The notes: a model not told the origin generated them from the sequence alone. A stretch of DNA of 64,000 bases from Aricia agestis (GCF_905147365.1 NC_056417.1:11864501-11928500), one strand, 5' to 3'. Positions 1 to 9,825 are shown, numbered from the stretch's first letter. Numbers and translations: made by a program.

Positions 1-159
1 TAATTTTAAGTAACATTTCATTTTGACAATTTTTAATTTATTTTTTGCATATTTGTACTGTTTGACATTTGATTAATTTATTATAATTTTTACTAACAAT
101 ATTGTACTGCAACCTATGAATAATAAAAACTAACTGCAACTAAATATTATGTGTCAAAG

Positions 160-312
160 AATTAAGAAAATTAAATGTAACTTTTATTTCCACAATATTT
201 GCACGTCGAGATGTATCCGACAAAACATGAGCTCTATTTCTCATTGTACCATCTAATATTGTCATTACCATGTTTTTGCAAATAAACGTTATTATTATTA
301 TTATTATTATTA
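160..312 (+). repeat. Retroposon 3' tail ending in (ATT)n
   Basis: A 3'-terminal fragment ends in an uninterrupted ATT run at 289-312, as many insect non-LTR retrotransposons and their SINEs do. No coding sequence remains. Bases 1-159 upstream are AT-rich and hold nothing recognisable. Confidence 0.4.
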
Positions 313-360
313 CGTAGCACGGGGCCAGACTGACGTGGTGTGAAGCGTCCATAGATAGAT
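313..360 (+). repeat. SINE family B, 3' tail only
   Basis: This segment carries the 'GCACGGGGCCAGACTGACGT' tail that ends the complete family B copies at 13174, 19196 and 26875. The tRNA-like head is absent here. Confidence 0.5.
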
Positions 361-400
361 ATTATACCATAATTATAGCTCATTTATTATTTATGGAATT

Positions 401-792
401 GCAATAAATATCTTGGTGATTTCATAATCCCGTAATAATTTCTCCTCGAATATTTGTTGAAAGTTTGATTCACTCGTATGTGCCTCCCTAATTTTTGTCT
501 CTTTAATAACACTTGTAACATTTATTAACTACTTTCTTTCCGAAAAACAACCACAAACACCAACAAACACCTGCTAGTTGACGCCATATTGTAAGTAAAA
601 CGCACCTAGCGCCGCAGCGGTGCGCGCTGAACTACTTCAATTAGACGGCGGCTTTTGAATCAGCTGTAGTGTTGAACGTTTTGAGCGACTAAAATATTCA
701 ATCTAAAAGCTAGCCGTGTGATTGAATGGCGTTGTTCAGTCAAAGGGCTAGCTGTTTGATTGAACGGCTATTTAAACCAGTCGGCTGCGACA
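401..792 (+). mobile_element. TIR DNA element, right-hand part (copy 1 of 2)
   Basis: This stretch is collinear with 62443-62800, the right-hand part of a complete element near the other end of the window. Its right terminal repeat, from about 660 to 792, ends in CGACA followed by TA, as in the complete copy. The left terminal repeat is missing. No transposase is visible, so it is non-autonomous. Confidence 0.7.
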
Positions 793-1013
793 TATATAAA
801 TCCAGGACGGAGGCCCGAAAAGCAAGGCTAATTTGAGGTCTAATCCCCTTATTTACAATTCCGTTTCAATTACGTGAAACATGAATGAAAAATGTGCCTG
901 AAAGCTGCAACATTATGTAACGTGGCCCGTGGGTGGTGAAATACATAATTTCCATAAAGTACTAATTAATAGTCTCACTGGTTGTACCAAAAGGATATGT
1001 TCTAAAAATATAT

Positions 1014-1130
1014 AAAATGGGGTCCAAAGGTTTTATTGTTTAATACATGACCCGGTGAACTTCGTATTACTTCCCTCCTAATATAAACCTTCCCTGGAGT
1101 TCCACGAATATTTAGTAGGTATGTTATTAT
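1014..1130 (+). repeat. Degenerate Helitron-like fragment
   Basis: The segment 'ACCCGGTGAACTTCGTATTA' resembles the repeat inserted at 59053-59189 and common lepidopteran Helitron-like sequence. No clear ends are seen. Confidence 0.3.
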
Positions 1131-1319
1131 TTTCGGCAATATTCCGCTAAATAAACCTCAACCTGTGAGTAAACGAGTGAGTGTAAGCGTAGGCATGCGT
1201 ACAGCACCTCCCTCCTCTCCCACACTGCTAATGTGTACACTCGCATGCAAGAATCTGCAAACACCACCACCACACAAGCAATAATGTAAGCAAATTCGTG
1301 CAAGACCTCTCACCACCAC

Positions 1320-1424
1320 GCAAGTTGAAAACCTCGACGCGCGTTTTGCCCCAACACCGGAGCATCCTCAGGATGTTGACTCTACGAACAACGCCCGTCA
1401 AGTTGTTCGTAGAGCCAACATCCT
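1320..1424. repeat. Repeat with 23-bp hairpin
   Basis: The arms at 1370-1392 and 1402-1424 are inverted copies with one mismatch around a 9-nt loop. The flank (CCGGAGCATCCTCAGGATG) resembles a repeat seen widely in insects. No coding capacity is seen. Confidence 0.5.
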
Positions 1425-1490
1425 GTAACAATAGAGAGTAACAATATTAAAGATTTAGATTGGTCTTTTTAAATTATAGCATATATTTTA

Positions 1491-1788
1491 TACGTGGGAG
1501 AGTCATGCTTCGGCACGAATGGGCCGGCTTGACCGGAGAAATACCACGTTCTCACAGAACAGCAGCGTGAAACAGCGCTAGCGCTGTGTTTCGCCGAGTA
1601 AGTGAGTTTATCGGAGGCCCAATCCCCTACCCTATTCCCATCCCTACCCTCCCCTATTAACCTATTCCCTCTTAAAAGGACGGCAACGCACCTGCAGCTC
1701 TTCTGATGCTGCGAGTGTCCATGGGCGATGGGAGTTACTTTCCATCAGGTGACCCGTTTGCTCGTTTGCCCCCTTATTTCATAAAAAA
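1491..1788 (+). mobile_element. Retroposon family A, full-length copy
   Basis: This is a ~300-bp non-autonomous retroposon. It starts at ACGTGGGAGAG, has a pyrimidine-rich middle of CCCTA/CCCTT words, and ends with a conserved tail (ATGCTGCGAGTGTCCATGGG and following) and a short A run. About ten related copies lie in the window. Its tail matches the LINE 3' end at 54715-54990, which suggests it borrows that LINE's machinery. Confidence 0.8.
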
Positions 1789-2394
1789 ATATATTGATAC
1801 ACAAAACTTGATTTAAAACAAATTTGAGTCGTAACTGGCCCATAAATTATTATAATCCTTTCTTGTCTCTTTCGTAAAATTATTTGTATTATGAAAGAAT
1901 TAAAATTTCACAATCGAACGAATCTTTTCGCTTTATTTAGTAAACACATTTTCTACTATAAAAGCGAAATATACTTGTAAAAATAAATTCGGAGAATAGA
2001 ATGTCTATGCATTATTAGCCGCTCCTTCTTCTGGCATGCATTTCCTTAAAGAGTCCTTATTCAATCAATTACTTTCTAATTCAATTAGCCTCAGAAATAC
2101 ATTAGGTGTAAGACAAATTGACTTTTTTCACGCTCCTCCGTAAATTCTTGTTATTTTACAAAAAGATGGGGAAGTTTGTAAGCTCTTGAGGTTTTGTTTA
2201 TTTGAGTACATTAACCGCCATACTCAGAGACATTTAATTACGATTAACCTTCAATATGTCAAATTTTGAATTAATTACAATTAAGTAATTAATGTTCCAC
2301 TCTGAGTACGGCAGTAGTGTATCTTTGGGCGCTAGATTATTGTGTCATTTTTTATCATAAAATGTTATATGAAGGTCAGTTCCACCAACACTAG
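1789..2394. other. No gene seen
   Basis: AT-rich sequence with no supported feature. Confidence 0.6.
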
Positions 2395-2471
2395 ATGTAA
2401 TTTTAGTGTTAGTGTTAGTTTTTAGTTACTTTTCTAGTAACTAGAAACTAACACTAACACTAAAATTACAT
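2395..2471. repeat. Hairpin, 36-bp arms, 5-nt loop
   Basis: Arms 2395-2430 and 2436-2471 are reverse complements with a single mismatch. The arm contains a GTTAGT direct repeat. It could be a minimal foldback MITE or a product of snap-back copying. The loop is short for a microRNA precursor. Confidence 0.85.
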
Positions 2472-2532
2472 ATAATAATTGTATGTATGTTAGTCTATAA
2501 GGTATTTATAATATGGGCCAAGATGCCTGAAT

Positions 2533-2570
2533 TAAATAAATAAATAAAATAAATAAATAAAAATAAAAAA
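2533..2570. repeat. (TAAA)n microsatellite
   Basis: Imperfect run of TAAA units. Confidence 0.9.
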
Positions 2571-2589
2571 GTAATTAAATTAAATAAAT

Positions 2590-3012
2590 CAGCGTCGCAC
2601 TTGATATTTCAATTTTGTATAGATATTTAACATTTTTGTTTGTTTTCCTTTTTTGTATCATCAAGACGCGCATCCTTTTTTGGTCTAGGTGAAAGCTGGC
2701 CCGCTCACGTTACATCACATTTTAACATGAACACTATAACAACACTAGATACATAATACATTTTTTTAAATTACATTAAAAAAACATGTTAGCTGGCTTA
2801 GGAAAGAAGTTCCACCCTAATGGAATCACTTTTACAAGGCCCCGGGGGAAAGAGTCAGCTATTGTTGTACCTGCGAGTTGCTGGCGGAAACCGGTTTGAA
2901 ACTGGATGAAACTGGTTATTACTAGTTTACACTGCTCCAGCAGCTGGAATCAATGTTCAGTGCCTTTTTTCCTGCATATTATAGCTTATTTCATGTGTGG
3001 AATGTAAATAAG
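2590..3012. other. No gene seen
   Basis: Unique-looking AT-rich DNA that continues at 7588. It is the target of the LTR retrotransposon. Confidence 0.6.
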
Positions 3013-3016
3013 GGCT
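3013..3016. repeat. Target site duplication (GGCT), left
   Basis: GGCT lies directly before the 5' LTR and again directly after the 3' LTR at 7588-7591. Confidence 0.85.
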
Positions 3017-3263
3017 TGTGGTGACATACTATGGGTAGGAAGATAGTGAGGTTCAAAGTTCACCACACGTCGCGCGTCACACATGTATCGTCTCAATTTT
3101 CATCGCTATCGTTTTGTTTATGTTTTGTCTCTATTGTGCTAATATGTATCGTCCCTTTCTAGTCTGTAAAATTTTGTATATATAGCCGTAAGTTTCATGA
3201 ATAAAACACTTCTTCTGATCCTACAGTCGAGTTATTATTTACTCCTGTACCAAAGTCGCAACA
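3017..3263 (+). repeat. 5' LTR
   Basis: It begins TGTGGTGACA and ends GCAACA. A TATATATA stretch (3177-3184) and an AATAAA signal (3200-3205) suggest the U3 promoter and polyadenylation region. Confidence 0.95.
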
Positions 3264-3264
3264 T

Positions 3265-3281
3265 TGGTGACCCCGTACTGA
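3265..3281 (+). promoter_or_regulatory. Primer binding site (tRNA-Trp-like)
   Basis: TGGTGACCCCG starts 2 nt after the LTR. It is complementary to the CCA end of insect tRNA-Trp over about 11 nt, the primer reported for CsRn1-type elements. Complementarity beyond 3275 is poor from memory. Confidence 0.7.
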
Positions 3282-3305
3282 AAAAAGAACAAATAAGCAG
3301 AAACT

Positions 3306-4202
3306 ATGGCCGAGGAAGCATCGAAAATCAGAAGCGAAGAAGAAACTCCGGCAGCCGGATCATCGAGAAGTACTGAAGAAAATCAACCTTGTCACGAACT
3401 CTCCGCCGTATCCGTACAGTCAAGACTCCTACCATTTTGGCGCGAAATTCCACGAGCATGGTTTATACAATTCGAAGCCGTCGTCGAACCTCTCAAGACA
3501 TCGGACGACATGAAGTTCCGCTACGTTCTTCAACAGCTGCAAAACACAGATCTCCAGCATCTCACTGACATCCTCTACAACCCGCCTAAGAAAGACAAAT
3601 ACGCAACGATCAAGAACCGCCTGCTCACCGTCTACGAGAAATCAGAAGTCCAAAATTTCCAGAAGCTCATCAGCGGCCTAGAACTCGGCGACCAGAAGCC
3701 TACACAGCTGCTCCGAAGGATGCGAGAATTAGCAGGCGGCATGATCACTGAAGATGGTCTAAAAATAGAATGGCTCAATCATTTGCCGCCTTACATACGT
3801 TGCGTGCTCTCCGTAAACAATGAATCATCACTAGACACACTCGCAGCGATGGCCGATAAAATGATGGAGTATTCCGGCGACAACAACACTATTGCAGCAG
3901 TCTCGTCGTCGTCTGCACCATCAACCAGCAGAGAAAATAGCGTCATAGAAATGATGTCCAAGAAAATCGAAGAGCTTACCATTCAAGTGGCCGAACTACA
4001 TACTCACTCATCGCGGCCGCACTATCGCCGTCCCTTGCACACGCGCGCGCGGTACTCTCGCTCCCGGTCAAAGTCCGCGCGCCGAAGGCCTGTAACGAGA
4101 GACGAAACGACATGGGAATGTAAATATCACTTCCGATTTGGCGATAAAGCTAAGAGATGCGAATCGCCATGCTGCAGAAGGAATAAAACGTCGGAAAACT
4201 AA
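3306..4202 (+). CDS. gag: Gag-like polyprotein of the LTR retrotransposon
   Basis: This 298-residue protein would form the particle that packages element RNA. The N-terminal third is polar. Residues about 45-190 look like the retroelement capsid (VVEPLKTSDDMKFRYVLQ, ELGDQKPTQLLRRMRELAGG). A basic Arg/Ser-rich stretch follows at about 238-265. The C-terminus has C272-x2-H275-x9-C285-x3-C289, the CHCC variant knuckle typical of CsRn1-clade Gag instead of retroviral CCHC. The ATG at 3306 is the first long-frame start after the primer site. The frame ends at TAA 4200-4202, overlapping the pol frame by 16 nt. No internal stop is seen. Confidence 0.9.
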   Translation: MAEEASKIRSEEETPAAGSSRSTEENQPCHELSAVSVQSRLLPFWREIPRAWFIQFEAVVEPLKTSDDMKFRYVLQQLQNTDLQHLTDILYNPPKKDKYATIKNRLLTVYEKSEVQNFQKLISGLELGDQKPTQLLRRMRELAGGMITEDGLKIEWLNHLPPYIRCVLSVNNESSLDTLAAMADKMMEYSGDNNTIAAVSSSSAPSTSRENSVIEMMSKKIEELTIQVAELHTHSSRPHYRRPLHTRARYSRSRSKSARRRPVTRDETTWECKYHFRFGDKAKRCESPCCRRNKTSEN

Positions 4203-7200
4203 AATCGACACCGACTGTGGCGGATGTCGGTGTCCCCAAGACGACAAATCGCCTTTGTGTCCGCGATCGCAACACTAACCAATGTTTCCTCGTGGACACG
4301 GGCGCGGATATCTCCGTGTTAGCCGCCACTATTAAAAACAAGAAAAAGGAAGAGGGTCCGTACACACTGTACGCCGCAAACAGCACGAAAATAAAGACAT
4401 ACGGCGAGAAAACTATAACACTGAACCTGGGGCTACGAAGATCTTTCACATGGACATTCATCATCGCCGACGTCAAGACATCGATATTAGGAGCCGATTT
4501 TCTTCGCCACTATCAACTGCTAGTCGATTTACATAAGAACAAACTAATCGACAGCGTCACAGAATTATCAGTGAAGACTATAGAAATCGCAAGTTCCGTC
4601 GACAGTATTCGCCTGTTGAAATCCGAGCAGGCATACCACGACATACTGAAGCAGTATCCGGACATTCTTCATCCTTTTTCACTCAAGAAGCCCGTCAAAC
4701 ACGACGTCGTCCACCACATAGAAACTACTGGACCGCCGCTCTCCGCCCGTCCCCGCCCGCTTCCGCCCGACAAATACAAAGCCGCCAAAGAAGAATTTAA
4801 GCGAATGATGGAAATGGGCATCTGTAAACCTTCAAATAGTCCCTGGGCGAGCCCGATGCATATAGTCCAGAAAAAAGACGGCGGATTACGAGTGTGCGGC
4901 GACTACAGAAGACTGAATACTGTAACGAAACCCGATCGCTACCCTATACCTCGGATTCAAGACTTCACCTACTCGCTACATAACAAGAAGATATTTACGA
5001 AGCTCGATTTAAAAATGGCCTACTATTGCATACCTCTTGCGAGTCCAGAAGACGCACAGAAAACTGCGATAATAACCCCGTTTGGTCTGTACGAATTCAC
5101 AAGTATGCCATTCGGGTTACGAAACTCGAGTCAAACGTTTCAAAGATTTATGCACGAGGTACTCAGGAATATCGAAGATTGCTTCTGTTTTGTGGACGAT
5201 ATCTTAATGTACTCAGAAAACGAAGAGCAACATAAGAAGCTACTACACGAAGTACTACGACGCCTTAACGACTACGGCGTAACGCTGAACATTGAAAAAT
5301 GTCAGTTCGGCGTTAACAAAATCGACTTTTTGGGCTACGAAGTATCCGAGGCCGGCATAAAACCGACGGAAGAACGAACATCTGCAATTTCGAGTTATCC
5401 AAAACCAAAGACGGTAATCGAACTACGACGCTTTCTAGGCATGATCAACTACTACCGTGATTGCCTACCACAACAAGCGAATATTCAACACGAACTCAAC
5501 AAATATCTGCACAACGGGAAGAAAAATGACAAGACATCAATAGACTGGACGCCCGCCGCCGAAGAGAGTTTTGAAAAATGCCGCCAAAGCATTTTACAAG
5601 CTACAACACTCAGTCATCCGATACCCAGCTGCCCGCTCGCTATCATGACCGATGCCTCCGACCATAGTATCGGCGCCGTACTACAACAACGTGCGAACAA
5701 CATTTGGAGACCACTGGCCTATTTTTCAAAAGCAATGAGCGCTACGCAACAACGGTACAGTGTATATGATCGCGAATTATTAGCGATATACACTGCCGTA
5801 AGACATTTTCGAAGATTAATAGAGGGCTGCGAAGTAACAGTATACACGGATCACAAGCCTCTCGTGTACGCGCTTACAAAGAGTGCGAGCAGTAGCGACA
5901 CACCGCGAAGAGAGAGACAGACGCATTTCATAAGTCAGTTCTGTTCGGCGATAAAATACATACAAGGAGAAGAGAACACAGTCGCCGACGCATTATCGAG
6001 AATCGAAGAAATAATTTGCCCCTCTACGATCGACTTCAATAAACTTTCCATCGACCAGAGCAGCGACAAACAATTACAGAAGCTAAGACGCCAGGAAAAC
6101 TTAAAATTCGGCGAAATAAGTCTGCCGGGACTCGAACGACAGATAACATGCGAGTTATCTACTTCGACGCCTCGCCCGTACCTGCCGCAAGTGTATCGCT
6201 ACGCCGTATTTAAGTCACAACACGACTTAAGTCATCCCGGCGTACGAGCAACGAGAAGATTAATTCAATCAAAATATTTTTGGCCGTCGATGAATAAAGA
6301 AGTCACAGAATGGGCGAGAACATGCATCAGCTGTCAGCGCGCTAAGGTTCAGCGACACGTCGTCACGCCGCTACAGCGTTTACCGCAGTCGCAGCGTTTT
6401 GAAAATATACACATCGACATAGTGGGCCCGCTGCGCTTATCTCGAGACTACAGATACTGCGTCACGATGACAGATCGATGTACGAAATGGTTGGAAGCAA
6501 TACCAGTACAAGAAATCACAGCCGAAGTCGTAGCCAAGGCATTCTACGACAACTGGATCGCTCGTTTTGGTGTTCCCTTGCGTATCACTACAGACCAAGG
6601 ACGCCAGTTCGAGTCGTCGCTATTCAGAACTCTACTACAGAAGTTTGGAATAACAAGAATACGAACTACGGCCTTTCATCCACAATCGAACGGTCAAATA
6701 GAGAGGTGGCACCGCACTATGAAGACAGCACTAGTGGCCCGCGGAGCATCGACGCAGTGGACAGACGAGTTGCCGACTGTACTTCTCGGCCTCCGCACGG
6801 CGCTCCGCGAAGACACAAAAGTGAGCCCTGCGCTTATGACATACGGAACTACGCTACGAGTGCCATCCGATTTCTTCGTACCGTCAACATCAAAAATCGA
6901 AGATGCAGAGTTTGTACGAAAACTAACTGAAACGATGGCCACGTTAAAACCGCAACAACGCTCCTGTGAAAAAAGATCTACGTTCATTCACAAAGATCTA
7001 TATACATGCAGCCATGTTTTCGTACGAAACGACACCGTACGAGCCCCGCTGACACCACCGTATGATGGACCTTACGAAGTATTGAAGCGCAACGAAAAAT
7101 ATTTCAAGATACAATTGCCGCTTCGAACTACAGTCGTATCGCTCGATCGACTAAAACCGGCGTATCTCCTTAACCAAGAAGCATGTGAATCGGAAAATAC

Positions 7201-7330
7201 ATCAAGTACGCCGTCGCCGCCGCAGCCGTCGCAGCCGTCGCAGCCGCCGCAGCCATCGCAGCCGACGCAGCCGCAAGTTCGAGTCACAAGGTCCGGCCGC
7301 ATTAGCAAACCTACGGTGCGTTTCACTTGA
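4187..7330 (+). CDS. pol: Pol polyprotein: protease, reverse transcriptase, RNase H, integrase
   Basis: The frame opens at 4187 in the -1 frame relative to gag. It has no ATG before 4805, which lies inside RT, so protease can only be made by frameshift or another non-AUG route. Residues are numbered from the codon at 4217. Protease has DTGAD at 27-31. RT has catalytic D264 (LDLKMAY) and FVDD at 325-328. RNase H has D479, E520, D545 and D591. Integrase has an N-terminal HHCC region (HDLSHPG...CISC) and D734, D793, E829, with exactly 35 residues between the last two. A GPY-type module (DGPYEVL) follows, then a Pro/Gln/Ser-rich tail. All key residues are present and no stop interrupts, so the protein is probably functional. 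Order PR-RT-RH-IN is the Ty3/gypsy order. Confidence 0.93.
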   Translation, partial: NVGKLKSTPTVADVGVPKTTNRLCVRDRNTNQCFLVDTGADISVLAATIKNKKKEEGPYTLYAANSTKIKTYGEKTITLNLGLRRSFTWTFIIADVKTSILGADFLRHYQLLVDLHKNKLIDSVTELSVKTIEIASSVDSIRLLKSEQAYHDILKQYPDILHPFSLKKPVKHDVVHHIETTGPPLSARPRPLPPDKYKAAKEEFKRMMEMGICKPSNSPWASPMHIVQKKDGGLRVCGDYRRLNTVTKPDRYPIPRIQDFTYSLHNKKIFTKLDLKMAYYCIPLASPEDAQKTAIITPFGLYEFTSMPFGLRNSSQTFQRFMHEVLRNIEDCFCFVDDILMYSENEEQHKKLLHEVLRRLNDYGVTLNIEKCQFGVNKIDFLGYEVSEAGIKPTEERTSAISSYPKPKTVIELRRFLGMINYYRDCLPQQANIQHELNKYLHNGKKNDKTSIDWTPAAEESFEKCRQSILQATTLSHPIPSCPLAIMTDASDHSIGAVLQQRANNIWRPLAYFSKAMSATQQRYSVYDRELLAIYTAVRHFRRLIEGCEVTVYTDHKPLVYALTKSASSSDTPRRERQTHFISQFCSAIKYIQGEENTVADALSRIEEIICPSTIDFNKLSIDQSSDKQLQKLRRQENLKFGEISLPGLERQITCELSTSTPRPYLPQVYRYAVFKSQHDLSHPGVRATRRLIQSKYFWPSMNKEVTEWARTCISCQRAKVQRHVVTPLQRLPQSQRFENIHIDIVGPLRLSRDYRYCVTMTDRCTKWLEAIPVQEITAEVVAKAFYDNWIARFGVPLRITTDQGRQFESSLFRTLLQKFGITRIRTTAFHPQSNGQIERWHRTMKTALVARGASTQWTDELPTVLLGLRTALREDTKVSPALMTYGTTLRVPSDFFVPSTSKIEDAEFVRKLTETMATLKPQQRSCEKRSTFIHKDLYTCSHVFVRNDTVRAPLTPPYDGPYEVLKRNEKYFKIQLPLRTTVVSLDRLKPAYLLNQEACESENTSSTPSPPQPSQPSQPPQPSQPTQPQVRVTRSGRISKPTVRFT

Positions 7331-7337
7331 AGGGGGG
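7329..7337 (+). promoter_or_regulatory. Polypurine tract
   Basis: GAAGGGGGG lies just upstream of the 3' LTR and overlaps the pol stop codon. It would prime plus-strand synthesis. Confidence 0.85.
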
Positions 7338-7340
7338 TAA

Positions 7341-7587
7341 TGTGGTGACATACTATGGGTAGGAAGATAGTGAGGTTCAAAGTTCACCACACGTCGCGCG
7401 TCACACATGTATCGTCTCAATTTTCATCGCTATCGTTTTGTTTATGTTTTGTCTCTATTGTGCTAATATGTATCGTCCCTTTCTAGTCTGTAAAATTTTG
7501 TATATATAGCCGTAAGTTTCATGAATAAAACACTTCTTCTGATCCTACAGTCGAGTTATTATTTACTCCTGTACCAAAGTCGCAACA
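7341..7587 (+). repeat. 3' LTR
   Basis: It has the same length as the 5' LTR and appears identical by eye. GGCT follows at 7588-7591. Confidence 0.95.
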
Positions 7588-7591
7588 GGCT

Positions 7592-8517
7592 TATAGTATT
7601 ATTGCTTCAGTATCACTGGCATAGAATATGACCGGCCACTGGCCACATGTTCTTTTTAAGTTGATGCTATTACACTCAGGGCAAAAACCTTCCCAAGGTC
7701 TTTCACTACCTCTCGTTTTAAACTTTGGTTAACCAAGCTGTGTGTCCAACTATTTGCACCATCTTTAAAAAATGCTGGTTAAATAATAATATAACATTTT
7801 TAGTTTTAAAATGAAAACACTTTCTTAATAAAGCCATTGCTGTGTCAAGTTACTGGATTAAAGTGAACGGTCCTGAGCCGGTAATAAGTGGTGTAAAGTT
7901 TAGTATGCGACTGCGAACTGCAACTGTTGTTTTCGTAGAACAAGGAAATGGCAATTATGAATTGATTTTTTTCAAAAAGGGTCAGCATCTATTATAGTTA
8001 TTATTATTATCATTATTTAGATATTTAATTAACAGTTATTAAAGAGTTATTCTAAATTAAACAACAAAGAGAGACCTCCTTATAGTAAAGAAGGGAAATA
8101 AATATTTTAGTAAGCTTTAATTGCGTCACAATACTAATTCTCTCTTCTCATCTTTCTATTAGACTGAAATATAGTCAATTTCAATTATGGTACTATGAAC
8201 ATAGTATAAAACTTTTTATCGCTCATAAAAGCTGTTTTATGGAATACGAGTAGGTACCTACATAGTTTTATCCTATTTAAATTATATTACTAAGTCATAG
8301 AAGAGGCTTTTTCTTAGCGAGCGTACTTATTCAAACTACATTTAACTTTCACAAGAGACATAAAAATATAATATCTAACTCGAATAATCTTTCGGTATAA
8401 AAGAATAACAACCGTTGGGTATGGCGCGAATTAATTTTTTAGTGGGTCGTAAAGCGAAATATTGTTATTTATTTTTATATCCACGTGTTAAATGTCCTAC
8501 ACATGCCTGATTCAGAG
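7592..8517. other. No gene seen
   Basis: AT-rich intergenic sequence with no recognised repeat. Confidence 0.55.
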
Positions 8518-8520
8518 TGA

Positions 8521-8891
8521 GAGCCATGCCACACGATGCGGTGCGGCGGCGCGCGGTGGTGCGGCGTCTGACCGGTGTTGCAACTCCGGTTCCCTACATA
8601 TAAAATGCATGGTATGGCACACGGCGACGTCCGGTGCGCTCCGGCGCTGCACCGCACGGGCACCAGAATTGAGACGAGGCGGGCAGGGGTGTATGTATTG
8701 GTCGAGCTCGAGTCCGTCGCTGCTACGGTACTGCAAAACGTTGCGGCGCCGCACTCGCCGTGTAGTCGGTAGTCCGGCGAGATGACCTGCGGTGCGGCGC
8801 CCGCGCCGTAGGTAGGTAGGTAGGTACTAGTCGTTCTTCATTTGTGACGTTATCAGTTTCTGCAACGCATCGCACAGCAGCAATGTGGCTC
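8521..8891. mobile_element. GC-rich TIR element, TAA/TTA-flanked class
   Basis: The left end GAGCCATGCCACACGATGCG has an inverted counterpart at about 8860-8891 (GATGCGTTGC...GTGGCTC read inward). The flanks are TGA and TAA, near the TAA target of PIF/Harbinger-type MITEs. The interior is made of GCGGTGCGG-like words, far richer in CpG than the surroundings. ORFs here are shadows of that composition. Confidence 0.5.
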
Positions 8892-9048
8892 TAACGCGGC
8901 CGTATCTAATGCTATTGAACTGAATAAACAATCAAAATAGCCAATTTTGTGTCCGCGGAAAGTTTTATGAGCAAACTAATTTGCGCGCTTTTGGGAGTGA
9001 CAAGCGACTGCAATTTGATTGATGCGTATTCTCCTAACTTCTAACTGT

Positions 9049-9082
9049 TGATTTTGTGGACTCACTTAATTCCACAAAATCA
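9049..9082. repeat. Hairpin, 12-bp arms
   Basis: TGATTTTGTGGA is repeated inverted 10 nt later. Confidence 0.7.
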
Positions 9083-9220
9083 AATTATAGAGATCGCGTA
9101 CAACTTAAAGATTGCGTGGCAAAAATGGATACGGTAAATGCAGTTTTTGATTTTCCGATGGTTTTTTTGGGGTTTTAGGTATACTGCGACTGTCAGAAGT
9201 GATAAAGTCATTTTAATAGC

Positions 9221-9231
9221 TATTATCACTT
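9221..9231. repeat. LINE target site duplication, left
   Basis: TATTATCACTT is repeated exactly at 9815-9825. Confidence 0.85.
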
Positions 9232-9492
9232 GCCAAACTCTACGGATTTAATCTGGTAGCATCACCCATGTGCGAGTGCTCGACCGAAGGCAACATGTTT
9301 GAACAAACAGCTCATCATGTTCTCTGGGAGTGCAGTCTCTGGCAGGACGAAAGAACTACAATGCTAAACAACCTACTCTGCACATCTGGTGTCGCATACT
9401 ACGGTGATCTCGTGGACAGCGCTAGGAACTTCCGTGCCTTCAAGCGTTTTTGTCACAATTACTATTGGCAACAGTCTAACACAATAAATTAA
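9232..9492 (+). pseudogene. LINE ORF2 C-terminal zinc-knuckle fragment
   Basis: The frame is open from the truncation point, with GCC at 9232 as the first codon, to TAA. It encodes CEC...H-HVLWEC...DER, the C-x-C...H-x4-C pattern at the end of R1- and Jockey-type ORF2 proteins. The endonuclease and RT were never copied into this locus. No own promoter or start is expected. Confidence 0.7.
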
Positions 9493-9814
9493 TTTAGCTC
9501 TAGCATAGTAGTCACTATTATTATTAACGTTAATTCCCGTGGTGCTTCTCCCCTTCAGTTCTTTGACTTTCGGTCACTGCAACTTTGTGCTGTCTCCCGC
9601 TTTATATTGGGGAGGGAATCTGGAATTCTTCCTACTCCTCCTATTTTCTTCTGATTAATTTCGTTGCGGGTCCCAAGACAGCTTTAGCATGTCCCTCGGG
9701 CTCCCTGAGATCATATCAAAGGGTTTTCGTGGTTGGATGCCGCTGTCGATCCTGGCGACACAGGAGATACAGTGGTGGGAATGTGTGGTGGGCCAAAGCC
9801 CGTTTAAATAAAAA
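9232..9814 (+). mobile_element. 5'-truncated LINE, R1/Jockey-like ORF2 C-terminus plus 3' UTR
   Basis: A 583-bp insertion is bounded by an exact 11-bp target duplication, the signature of target-primed reverse transcription. It keeps the ORF2 C-terminus and a ~320-bp 3' UTR. Near the end, GGGCCAAAGCCC could form a small stem. The element ends in AATAAAAA without a long A run. Confidence 0.8.
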
Positions 9815-9825
9815 TATTATCACTT

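Larger units (their letters stand above)
3017..7587 (+). mobile_element. Ty3/gypsy LTR retrotransposon, CsRn1/Kabuki-like, apparently intact
   Basis: The 4571-bp element has 247-bp LTRs that I read as identical, TG...CA ends, a 4-bp target duplication, a primer binding site, gag, pol and a polypurine tract. There is no env-like third ORF, and pol runs to within 10 bp of the 3' LTR. The Gag C-x2-H-x9-C-x3-C motif and a primer site matching the 3' end of tRNA-Trp are both traits described for the CsRn1 clade, which includes the silkworm element Kabuki. Identical LTRs and open frames point to recent insertion. The clade is inferred from motifs, not from a tree. Confidence 0.93.

Noticed and set aside
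7072..7420. Minus-strand ORFs rich in Cys/Gly/Asp or Arg/Leu
   Set aside because: Antisense shadow of the Pro/Gln/Ser repeat tail of pol.
3017..7587. Endogenous retrovirus with env
   Set aside because: pol ends 10 bp before the 3' LTR, and no third ORF or envelope-like features exist.
8475..8785. Several ORFs of 62-97 residues
   Set aside because: Composition artefacts of a GC-rich TIR element; no conservation or domain.
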